A stretch of 12,851 nucleotides of DNA from Syntrophus sp. (in: bacteria). GTDB taxonomy: Bacteria > Desulfobacterota > Syntrophia > Syntrophales > UBA8958. This document shows positions 5,812 to 12,677 of this stretch, in pieces. The translations under genes were made by a program, and so were the position numbers. Under the pieces are notes generated by a model. The model was not told the DNA's origin and made no database searches. It saw only the letters and a program-made list of their open reading frames with translations. Location: the NCBI GenBank assembly GCA_003451635.1, contig DMAT01000374.1, positions 1-12,851 of the forward strand. Direction: 5' to 3'. Positions within the stretch are counted from its first letter, which is position 1; every line of letters starts with the position of its first letter.

Positions 5812-7407
5812 ATGAAGAGAGAATCGACACAGTATGCCCTTCATTTAATAGAGCGTCTGACTAAGATTGGTGTGGCCCTGTCCGCGGAGAGGGACTTAAC
5901 GAAGCTTCTTGAACTCATCATCGATGAAGCCCGCGATCTTACCGCTGCGGATGGGGGAACCCTCTATATCATGTCGGACGACGGCCAGTTTCTTGATTTC
6001 GCCATTGTTCAGAACAAGACCCTGGGTGTCCGGATGGGCGGTACGGGGGGGAAAATCAACTGGCCCCCCGTAAGACTGACAGACGGGCAAGATAACCGGA
6101 ATCTTGCCAATGTTTCGGCCTACGCGGCGTTGACCGGGGAAGTCGTCAGCATCCCCGATGTTTACGATGCGGCGGGATTTAATTTCGAAGGCACCAGGGA
6201 ATTCGACGCCCGGACGGGCTACCGTTCCAAATCCATGCTCGTCGTCCCGATGAGAAATCACGAGCAAGAAATTATCGGCGTCCTGCAGCTCCTGAATGCC
6301 ATGGATGAAGGAACGAATGAGATAATAGCCTTTTCCCGGGAGAGCCAGATGATTACGGAATCTTTTGCCTCCCAGGCGGCGGTGGCCCTTTCTCAAAACC
6401 GCCTGATCCAGGATCTGGAAAACCTCCTGGAAGCCTTTGTCAAGACGATCGCTCTCGCTGTTGACGAGAAGTCACCTTATACGGGTGGTCATATACGACG
6501 GGTGGCCGATATTACCATGGCCATTGCGGACAAGATCAATGAGGCCGATGAAGGCCCTTTTTCCCAGGTGCAATTCAACGAGGATCAGATGAAGGAGCTC
6601 CGTTTTGCCGCCTGGCTTCATGACCTGGGAAAGATTACCACGCCCGAATACATTGTCGATAAGGCCACAAAGCTGGAAACCATTTTCGATCGTATGGAAC
6701 TGGTAAGAGCCCGGGGGGAGATTATCCTGAGGGATCATGAGCGCACCTCCCTGAGAAAATCATCAGAAGCCGTTCAGGAGGTCGATGCTTCGCAAAACAG
6801 CGAGGAGGACTTTGCCAATCAACTTCGGGAAGATATGAAATTTCTCGCTGATGTGAACACCGGGGCAATACCTCTGGGACGAGAAGGTCTTGCCCGCTTG
6901 CAGGAAATCGGGGCAAGGAAATTGGTTTGCGGTGGTCGGACAGAACCTTTGCTGACAGAAAATGAACTTAATAATCTAAGTGTCCAGCGGGGAACTCTGA
7001 CGGATCAGGAGCGAGATATTATCAACAATCACGCTGCGGTCACATACAAGCTCCTCTCGCAACTCCCATTTTCTAAAAAACTGAAAAACGTGCCCGATTA
7101 TGCAGCCTGTCATCATGAGAAGCTCAACGGTTCCGGTTATCCATTGGGTTTGAAAGAAGATGATATTACTCTGCAGGCGAGAATTCTGGCCCTGGCCGAT
7201 ATATTTGAAGCCCTTACCGCAAAGGATCGACCTTACAAGCGGGCCAATACCATTTCAGAGGCTATTTACATTCTCAGCGGCATGGTTAAGGCGCGACACA
7301 TTGATGCAGACCTTTTTAAGTTGTTCATGGATGAAAAGATTTATCTAGACTATGCCCGCCGGGAAATGAATCCCCAACAGATAGATAAAACGGATTTATC
7401 TGCTTGA
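5812..7407 (+). CDS. GAF domain protein with HD-GYP phosphodiesterase domain
   Basis: The 531-residue cytoplasmic protein has no membrane segment. Residues about 16-190 form a GAF sensor domain. Residues about 215-510 form an HD-GYP domain, the family that hydrolyses cyclic di-GMP (some members cyclic GMP-AMP). Metal and signature residues are present: HDLGK (270-274), His407 in IINNH, HHEKLNGSGYP (434-444) and DIFEALTAKDRPYK. Between the HD pair and His407 lie 136 residues, against roughly 30 in textbook members such as RpfG, so about 105 extra residues (290-398) are inserted; I believe a similar insert occurs in other deltaproteobacterial members. The start is 14 bases after nrdG, with GGGGGT 3 bases before the ATG, so it likely shares the NrdR-controlled transcript. 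The ligand of the GAF domain is unknown. Confidence 0.9.
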   Translation: MKRESTQYALHLIERLTKIGVALSAERDLTKLLELIIDEARDLTAADGGTLYIMSDDGQFLDFAIVQNKTLGVRMGGTGGKINWPPVRLTDGQDNRNLANVSAYAALTGEVVSIPDVYDAAGFNFEGTREFDARTGYRSKSMLVVPMRNHEQEIIGVLQLLNAMDEGTNEIIAFSRESQMITESFASQAAVALSQNRLIQDLENLLEAFVKTIALAVDEKSPYTGGHIRRVADITMAIADKINEADEGPFSQVQFNEDQMKELRFAAWLHDLGKITTPEYIVDKATKLETIFDRMELVRARGEIILRDHERTSLRKSSEAVQEVDASQNSEEDFANQLREDMKFLADVNTGAIPLGREGLARLQEIGARKLVCGGRTEPLLTENELNNLSVQRGTLTDQERDIINNHAAVTYKLLSQLPFSKKLKNVPDYAACHHEKLNGSGYPLGLKEDDITLQARILALADIFEALTAKDRPYKRANTISEAIYILSGMVKARHIDADLFKLFMDEKIYLDYARREMNPQQIDKTDLSA

Positions 7408-7418
7408 TTCTTAATCAA
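7404..7418. other. Palindrome holding both stop codons of two convergent genes
   Basis: TTGATTCTTAATCAA is a 6-bp perfect stem with a 3-base loop. It contains the TGA of the HD-GYP gene (7405-7407) and, on the other strand, the TGA of the CoA-transferase homologue (7415-7417). Only 7 bp lie between the two genes. It may act as a weak two-way terminator, but there is no T-run, and the stem is AT-rich. Confidence 0.4.
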
Positions 7419-8590
7419 ACAACTCCGTTGGTCCTCAAATTCTCTATAGTTGACTCATCGTACCCCATGGTTTTCAGAACTACCTGTGTATGTTCCCCCA
7501 GGAGCGGTGGCGGGGTTCGCAATTCCGGCTGATCCTGAGAAAACTTAATTGGAAAGGCCTGCTGGGGAATGTCGCCGTCGGCGGGATGAATGGTTTGAAA
7601 CCACAGGCCCCGGTGCCGAATCTGCGGGTCTTCCATGGCTTCGGCGAGGGAGCTTACGGGAGAGAAACAGATATCGTATTGACCCAGGAGGATCATCCAT
7701 TCATCCCGGGTTTTCTGCAAAAAGATGACTTTGAGTTCCTTGATAATCTCCGTTTGCCGCGGGAGCTGGGCCATCAGATCTTCAATAAGATCTTCTCTCT
7801 TCAAGCAACGGCATAGTTCCTCCCAGAATTTCTTCTCCAGACATCCGATGGCGAGGAATTTTCCGTCAAGGGTTTCATAGATGTTGTAGCAGGCGTGTCC
7901 TCCGCCCAGCCGCGACTCCCCCCGGACGGGGGCCTCTTTGCGGGCAAGATATTCCGACATCATCAGGGCAAGAAAGGGACTTAATCCGTCGAGGATGGAG
8001 ACATCTAGATACTGCCCCATACCTGTCCTTTCCCGACGCAGCAGGGCAGACATAATTCCAAGGGCCGCATTGATTCCCCCTCCCCCGGCGCCTGAAATCA
8101 TAATGGCCGGGACAATTGGAGGTCTTCTCTTTTCGCCCAAAAGGTCCAGAATGCCCGAGATGGCTAGAATGTTAATATCGTGAGCAGGGCGTTCACGATA
8201 GGGCCCTGTCTGTCCGAAACCGGTCAATGAGCAGTAGATCATTTTGGGATTGAGACTCTCTATGTCTTCATAGGCTAAACACAGTTTTTTCATGGCCCCC
8301 GGTCGGGCATTCTCGATAATGACGTCGGCACGGGCAGCCATTCTTAGGAAAATCTCTCTCCCTTCAGGCTTCTTGATATTCAGGGTTATACTTTTTTTGT
8401 TACGGTTCAGAATGTGAAAGAAACTACCATTGGCGCCAATCATTGGGGGGACGCTACGAAAGCCATCTCCCCCCCGGGGATTCTCTATCTTGATTACCTC
8501 CGCCCCCAAATCGGCTAAAATCTGAGTACAGAGCCCCCCGGGCAACATTTGGGAAAGATCTAGTACTTGCATCCCTTCAAGAGGTAACAT
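7415..8590 (-). CDS. CoA-transferase family III (CaiB/BaiF, AMACR-like) homologue
   Basis: The 391-residue protein has the usual length. Family III members move CoA between acids or, in the alpha-methylacyl-CoA racemase branch, epimerise 2-methyl-branched acyl-CoA. Signatures are VLDLSQMLPGG and LADLGAEVIKIENPRGGD near the N-terminus, LNRNKKSITLN (61-71), SLTGFGQTGPYR and HDINILAISG (137-146). His137 matches the racemase histidine. In alignment by eye, the segment ISGAGGGG (166-173) has Gly168 where racemases and transferases have the catalytic Asp (human AMACR Asp152, formyl-CoA transferase Asp169), so the usual chemistry is doubtful. The start has AAGGGA 6 bases upstream and lies 12 bases after the PP-loop gene, making it the last gene of a three-gene operon. 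Substrate and activity unknown. Confidence 0.9.
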   Translation of the reverse strand: MLPLEGMQVLDLSQMLPGGLCTQILADLGAEVIKIENPRGGDGFRSVPPMIGANGSFFHILNRNKKSITLNIKKPEGREIFLRMAARADVIIENARPGAMKKLCLAYEDIESLNPKMIYCSLTGFGQTGPYRERPAHDINILAISGILDLLGEKRRPPIVPAIMISGAGGGGINAALGIMSALLRRERTGMGQYLDVSILDGLSPFLALMMSEYLARKEAPVRGESRLGGGHACYNIYETLDGKFLAIGCLEKKFWEELCRCLKREDLIEDLMAQLPRQTEIIKELKVIFLQKTRDEWMILLGQYDICFSPVSSLAEAMEDPQIRHRGLWFQTIHPADGDIPQQAFPIKFSQDQPELRTPPPLLGEHTQVVLKTMGYDESTIENLRTNGVV

Positions 8591-8602
8591 GGTTATCCCT
8601 TA

Positions 8603-9580
8603 TTAAATAATCCATTCCGTGGCATCGCTTCTATTTGCCGGTGAAAATGAGGCAAGATGAGATTGCCCGGCCCTGGTTATATTAACTATCCCCTTTTCAT
8701 TTTCCGGGGCGTCACTATAAAGGACGCAAAGCTGGGCGGCATTTTTGACAACTTCCTCGTTGCCGCCGCCAGGTATCATGACAAGCGGCCCGGGCAACTG
8801 ATTCATACTCACGACCGTATCGCCGTCCCTGATCAATTTCTGCAGGGCCTCATTGTCCTTTTGATTTCTTCCCACAATGATCTTGACGGATTCGCCGATC
8901 CGGAAATGCCGGCCATACTTGAGCAGTTCTATGTCCCGCACGGCATGCTCGGGATCACGGGAAAAGAGATCTTTAAGGCGCCTGGAAAACATGGGATCCG
9001 TCAAGAGACATCCGCCTGCCGGAGGAGGGTAATAATGGATCCCGTATGTTATCGCCATGGCCATCTGCACCTTCCTTCCCCGGCCTTGAATGGCTAGCAG
9101 TTGCTTCCGGTTGACCTTGCCCTCTTGTTCAGGTCGGGTCTCGTCAAGAAGCTGGGCGCTGAGCGGCCTGATGATATAGTCTGCATACCCGGAATTCTTT
9201 GCCACGATGTAGAGGGATTGCCTGGTCTGGGACATGGGCCGCTGCCCCAGAACTTCTCCTGTAAACAAAAAGTCAGCCCCTGTTTCCTCCATGATTTTTC
9301 CAGCTCCGCTAAGCATGAGGGTGTGGCAATCGATACAGGGGTTCATGTTTTTGCCGTAACCGTATCTTGGGGCCTTAAGCATGGCAAGATGACTGTCTGT
9401 TATGTCGACAACAAGGAGGGGCAACTGGATATGTCTGGACGTTTCTAGTGCCTTGCGGGCGTTAAAATAAGGGGTTTCGAAGGTTACTCCCTGCACGGAG
9501 ATTCCTTGGTCCTGGATGACTTTCACTGCGAGAATGCTGTCAAGACCGCCGGAAAATAGTGATATCGCCTTGGCTGTCAA
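8603..9580 (-). CDS. PP-loop ATPase (ThiI/MnmA-like) with C-terminal NFACT-R-like domain
   Basis: The 325-residue protein opens with the PP-loop SGGLDS (10-15), the adenylating motif of ThiI, MnmA and related tRNA thiolation enzymes. Conserved cysteines follow: CIDC (82-85) and Cys191 in PAGGCLLTDP. Residues about 222-310 (KIIVGRNQKDNEAL, then LPGPLVMIPGGG) resemble the NFACT-R RNA-binding fold, the NFACT-R_2 type that I recall being joined to ThiI-like ATPases. A tRNA sulfur-transfer role is therefore likely, but the modified base is unknown and there is no THUMP or rhodanese domain as in classical ThiI. The start is TTG at 9580, inferred because no better start exists before the PP-loop; it overlaps the TGA of the upstream LysM gene as TTGA, implying translational coupling. 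Twelve bases separate its TAA from the next gene. Confidence 0.85.
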   Translation of the reverse strand: MTAKAISLFSGGLDSILAVKVIQDQGISVQGVTFETPYFNARKALETSRHIQLPLLVVDITDSHLAMLKAPRYGYGKNMNPCIDCHTLMLSGAGKIMEETGADFLFTGEVLGQRPMSQTRQSLYIVAKNSGYADYIIRPLSAQLLDETRPEQEGKVNRKQLLAIQGRGRKVQMAMAITYGIHYYPPPAGGCLLTDPMFSRRLKDLFSRDPEHAVRDIELLKYGRHFRIGESVKIIVGRNQKDNEALQKLIRDGDTVVSMNQLPGPLVMIPGGGNEEVVKNAAQLCVLYSDAPENEKGIVNITRAGQSHLASFSPANRSDATEWII

Positions 9581-11022
9581 TATTTTATTACCAGTAAGCC
9601 CATTTTTTCGGAAAGAAATCCATTCATTCGTTCATCCAGATCAAAATCGATTAAATACATGATTTTGCTCCTATCAATGGATATTCTCAGGGCCGGGAAA
9701 ATGATGTACGTACCTGGAGTTTCCGTTTTTTCTGAAGCAGGAAGGGAAAAGATGTTGAGCTCACAGGGGATGTCCAGTGCCTTGAATGACTTTTCCAGAA
9801 GAGATGTTTTTGTTTCTCCCTCTATGGTGAGAATGACTTCCATGCCGTTGTTTCTGAGCATGCTCAAGAATTGATCAGGCAGTTTTTTTGACATGAAGAT
9901 GAGCTTTCGCTCTCCTCTGCCGACCAGCAGATCCGCCTCAACTCTCAGGTCAAAACCGTCGCGGGCAGAGTCAAAGATCTTTAACTCAGCATTCTTTTGT
10001 GTCTGTAACCCCAGTCTCCGGAAGCAATCATCTGCCAGGTCGATCAATGATGTTGAAGCTAGTTTTGAGACCGGCCTTGCCGGAATGGGATCATCAGGCG
10101 CAGGTTTGACGATTCTGTCCTGGTCCAATTCGAGGATTTTCCATCCTTTTGTCTCGGCATAGGCTTTGAGGGGTTCAGGGAGAAGAGGGTTTCCTTCCGA
10201 TTTGGTCCAAAGAGCTATGGCATGGGGGGGAATTGACGCTATGGATGATTTACGAGTTATTGTCCAGGAGGCAGGAATCTGCAGGACCGGTTGGGATCCT
10301 ATTTTTAAGGGTTCTTCCTGTCGAATCATGGCATGGGTGTTTGACGCCTGGATGATCTTTTCCAAAAGGATGGGGGCTTCCGATTGAGGATTCACTTTGA
10401 TGATAGCGTAGTGCCTCCAGGTGCGACGGACCAGTTGCCGGAGATTCTCGGGTATTTGGTTGCGAAAATCAATAAAGACAATTCCCTTGTCTGCAAATTC
10501 GACCATGGGGATTTTCCGACAGTCGATGGTTATCTGCCCCATATCTCGCAGGGGAAGGTAATATTTGCCTTGGGATGTAACAGTGGCGCCAATTTGCTCG
10601 AGGACGTGCCTTACCAGATTCCATTTGATCTGGGACGGGTAGGCCATGTCATCCTTCAATACGCCCGCCTGTTGAATAGGGGGCACCGGGGAGCTTATAG
10701 CAGAGGTGTCTGTTGAGGGAACGGCAGTCTTTGCCTTGGTGGGCAAAAATATCTTTTGCCCCGGATAAATTCGGTTTAGATCCTTGATGCCGGGATTATA
10801 CTTACGGATGATCGAATAGACATGCTTTGTCTCTCCTGTCACCCGGCGTCCAATATCAAGCAGCCACTCTCCCTTCTTGACCGTGTAGACCGTTGTTATA
10901 GTTTTGGATGGGGCGGACTTCTGGAAAGTCAGGTATGCCGTATCCTCCTTGGCCCATACTGATGCACCGGCAAGGAACACGCCGACAAGAAAGATCGTAA
11001 TTAACCGCAAGCGATAAGACAT
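9577..11022 (-). CDS. Exported LysM-domain protein, otherwise uncharacterised
   Basis: I start this at 11022 (481 residues) because GAGGAG (10/11030-11035 on the plus strand as CTCCTC) lies 7 bases before this ATG. The frame is open 22 codons further to TTG 11088, but that codon lies in the -35 box. The N-terminus is a signal peptide: MSYRLRLITIFLVGVFLAG, then SVWA with cleavage expected before Lys25. Residues about 45-94 (TTVYTVKKGEWLLDIG to YPGQKIFLPTK) are one LysM repeat, which binds peptidoglycan glycan chains. The remaining 380 residues, rich in charged residues and without further membrane segments, match no family I recognise. It would act in the cell envelope. It heads an operon with a cytoplasmic PP-loop ATPase, an odd pairing whose purpose is unclear. 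Confidence 0.87.
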   Translation of the reverse strand: MSYRLRLITIFLVGVFLAGASVWAKEDTAYLTFQKSAPSKTITTVYTVKKGEWLLDIGRRVTGETKHVYSIIRKYNPGIKDLNRIYPGQKIFLPTKAKTAVPSTDTSAISSPVPPIQQAGVLKDDMAYPSQIKWNLVRHVLEQIGATVTSQGKYYLPLRDMGQITIDCRKIPMVEFADKGIVFIDFRNQIPENLRQLVRRTWRHYAIIKVNPQSEAPILLEKIIQASNTHAMIRQEEPLKIGSQPVLQIPASWTITRKSSIASIPPHAIALWTKSEGNPLLPEPLKAYAETKGWKILELDQDRIVKPAPDDPIPARPVSKLASTSLIDLADDCFRRLGLQTQKNAELKIFDSARDGFDLRVEADLLVGRGERKLIFMSKKLPDQFLSMLRNNGMEVILTIEGETKTSLLEKSFKALDIPCELNIFSLPASEKTETPGTYIIFPALRISIDRSKIMYLIDFDLDERMNGFLSEKMGLLVIKY

Positions 11023-11059
11023 ATAGTGGCTCCTCATGTTACCTGTCCTGTGCCCGGTT

Positions 11060-11088
11060 TTGATACCTGATTTTGGGAAGATTGTCAA
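11060..11088 (-). promoter_or_regulatory. Sigma70-like promoter of the LysM operon
   Basis: Read on the minus strand, a perfect TTGACA (11083-11088) and TATCAA (11060-11065, 4 of 6) are separated by 17 bp. The transcript would begin near 11053, giving a leader of about 30 bases that includes the GAGGAG ribosome binding site. It lies right after the terminator of the upstream gene, which fits an independent operon. Confidence 0.78.
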
Positions 11089-11094
11089 ATAACC

Positions 11095-11131
11095 AAAAAA
11101 ATGCCATGGCCGGGATCAGCCATGGCATTTT
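11095..11131 (-). terminator. Rho-independent terminator of the isovaleryl-type acyl-CoA dehydrogenase gene
   Basis: AAAATGCCATGGC (11098-11110) and GCCATGGCATTTT (11119-11131) form a perfect 13-bp stem with an 8-base loop. On the minus strand it is followed by an uninterrupted run of seven Ts (11095-11101). It ends 34 bases after the dehydrogenase stop and 6 bases before the next operon's -35 box. Confidence 0.88.
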
Positions 11132-11165
11132 CTTTAGTTCGTTATTAAATCAAACAGCTTAAATC

Positions 11166-12365
11166 TTACAAACCACTCTTGAAGTCGTCTCTCATGAGCT
11201 CGCGGGCGATGATCATGCGGCGAATTTCCGAGGTGCCGGCGCCGATTTCCCAAAGCTTCTGATCCAAGAAGTGACGGGAGATAGCGTATTCGGTGCAGTA
11301 TCCGTAGCCACCAAAGATCTGGATGGCGTCGAGGCCGATCTTGGTGCCCATCTCGCCGTTGAACAGCAGGGCGGCGGCGGCCATACGGTCGAGGTCGGTT
11401 CCCTTGCCGCCGGACTTGTTCGTCAGACTGTCGCAATAGGCAGCGGCGCTGTAAGCGAGGAACTTGCCGGCTTTGTAACCGCAGTACATGTTCGCCAGTT
11501 TTTCCTGGATGGTCTGGAAGGAGGCGATGGGTTTGCCGAACTGTACTCTTTCCTTGGCATACTTCAGACAGAGCTCAAGGCAGGATCTCTGGCCGCCGAG
11601 GGTGCAGCCGGACAGGGTGATTCTCTCGGTGCACAGACCGCTGGTAAGAACGGCGACGCCCTTGTTCAGGCCGCCGATGAGGTTCTCTGCGGGGATTTCC
11701 ATGTCTTCAAAGGTCACGAGTGCCGTGGGGGAGGTTCTCATGCCCCACTTTTTGATCTTTTCGAATTTAACCTGTCCCTTTTTCTTCAATTCTGCGGTTT
11801 CGAAGAAGAAGGTCGAGATGCCCTTGGGACCCGCTGCGGGATCGGTCTTCGCATAAAACACCATAAAATCGGCCACGGGACCATTGGTGATGAAAATCTT
11901 GCTGCCGTTGATGATGTACTTGTCGCCTTTCTTTTCGGCTTTTGTTGCCATGCTCATGGCATCGGAACCGGCATTGGGCTCGGTGATGCCGAGGCAGCCG
12001 ATCCATTCGCCCGTACAGGACTTGGGAAGGACATGGGCAATCTGCGCTTCCGTTGCGTTTCTGCGGAAGTTGTCGAAACAGAGGGTCTGGCTTGCGCCTA
12101 CGGTCATCGACAGGGCATTGCTGACCCGGGCGATGGTTTCGTATGCGAGCAGGGTCTCTACGTAACCCAGGCCGGCGCCGCCGTATTTCTCGTCAAAAAC
12201 GATACCGTTGATTCCGAGTTCGCCCGTCTGCTTGAACAGATCCTTGGGCATTTCATCGATCTCATACATGTGTTCCATCTGGGGCTCGAGCCAAGTCGTT
12301 GCCCATTTTAAAACTGAATCCTCGAGCATCCTTTGCTCATCTGTAAATGTGAAATCTAACGCCAT
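11166..12365 (-). CDS. Acyl-CoA dehydrogenase, isovaleryl-CoA dehydrogenase-like
   Basis: The 399-residue flavoprotein of the acyl-CoA dehydrogenase family shows GITEPNAGSDA (126-136), FITNGP (158-163), KERVQFGKPI (271-280) and FGGYGY (351-356). The usual MCAD-type catalytic Glu is Ala376 in EIGAGTSEIRR. Instead Glu247 in SGLCTERITL sits where isovaleryl-CoA dehydrogenase has its base (human Glu254). This architecture is known for branched-chain substrates such as isovaleryl-CoA and some longer branched or cyclic acids; the exact substrate is not readable. The start is supported by GGGAGGT 7 bases upstream. The gene stands alone with its own terminator, and no electron-transferring flavoprotein or carboxylase gene of leucine breakdown is in view. 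It is only distantly similar to the dehydrogenase at 1242-2390. Confidence 0.94.
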   Translation of the reverse strand: MALDFTFTDEQRMLEDSVLKWATTWLEPQMEHMYEIDEMPKDLFKQTGELGINGIVFDEKYGGAGLGYVETLLAYETIARVSNALSMTVGASQTLCFDNFRRNATEAQIAHVLPKSCTGEWIGCLGITEPNAGSDAMSMATKAEKKGDKYIINGSKIFITNGPVADFMVFYAKTDPAAGPKGISTFFFETAELKKKGQVKFEKIKKWGMRTSPTALVTFEDMEIPAENLIGGLNKGVAVLTSGLCTERITLSGCTLGGQRSCLELCLKYAKERVQFGKPIASFQTIQEKLANMYCGYKAGKFLAYSAAAYCDSLTNKSGGKGTDLDRMAAAALLFNGEMGTKIGLDAIQIFGGYGYCTEYAISRHFLDQKLWEIGAGTSEIRRMIIARELMRDDFKSGL

Positions 12366-12603
12366 AACACTACCTCCCTTTTATAAAGAATTTATATAAC
12401 CTGACGCGAGCAAGCTCAGAGTGCCGGGCACTGCTTATGCAGATATCTGGCAAGGTGAGTTCATCCCGCATATCGGTTACGACCTGCGTGTCATCTCAGG
12501 AATAATCAAGAAGCGATATTCTGAAGAAAATTAGCCGAAACGCGGTAGGCTATATATATGAATGCAGGCAGAGTGTCAAGGTGTTTTCTCAGAAAAATCG
12601 AGG
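12366..12603. other. Divergent intergenic region with an orphan open frame
   Basis: This region separates the minus-strand dehydrogenase from the next plus-strand gene. Next to the dehydrogenase it holds AT-rich blocks (TTATAAAGAATTTATATAA) suited to a promoter, but I cannot place a good -35/-10 pair. Two small perfect palindromes follow: AGTGCCGGGCACT (12420-12432) and CAGATATCTG (12440-12449), possible operators. A 45-codon plus-strand frame without a start codon (12400-12534, ending TAG) reads protein-like (WQGEFIPHIGYDLRVISG) and may be the tail of a lost gene. I recognise no family. Confidence 0.4.
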
Positions 12604-12631
12604 TTGCAAGGAAGGTGGGAATTGATATAAG
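12604..12631 (+). promoter_or_regulatory. Sigma70-like promoter of the right-edge gene
   Basis: TTGCAA (12604-12609) and TATAAG (12626-12631) are 16 bp apart, with 4 and 5 of 6 consensus matches. The transcript would begin near 12638, about 40 bases ahead of the ATG at 12678. Confidence 0.55.
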
Positions 12632-12677
12632 GCTATGTTCGTAGTTGGAAGAATGAAATTATGTGAGGAGAGAAAAG

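Noticed and set aside
11271..12311. A 346-codon plus-strand frame opposite the isovaleryl-type acyl-CoA dehydrogenase.
   Set aside because: It is antisense to a clear gene with all family motifs; long opposite frames are expected from its codon bias.
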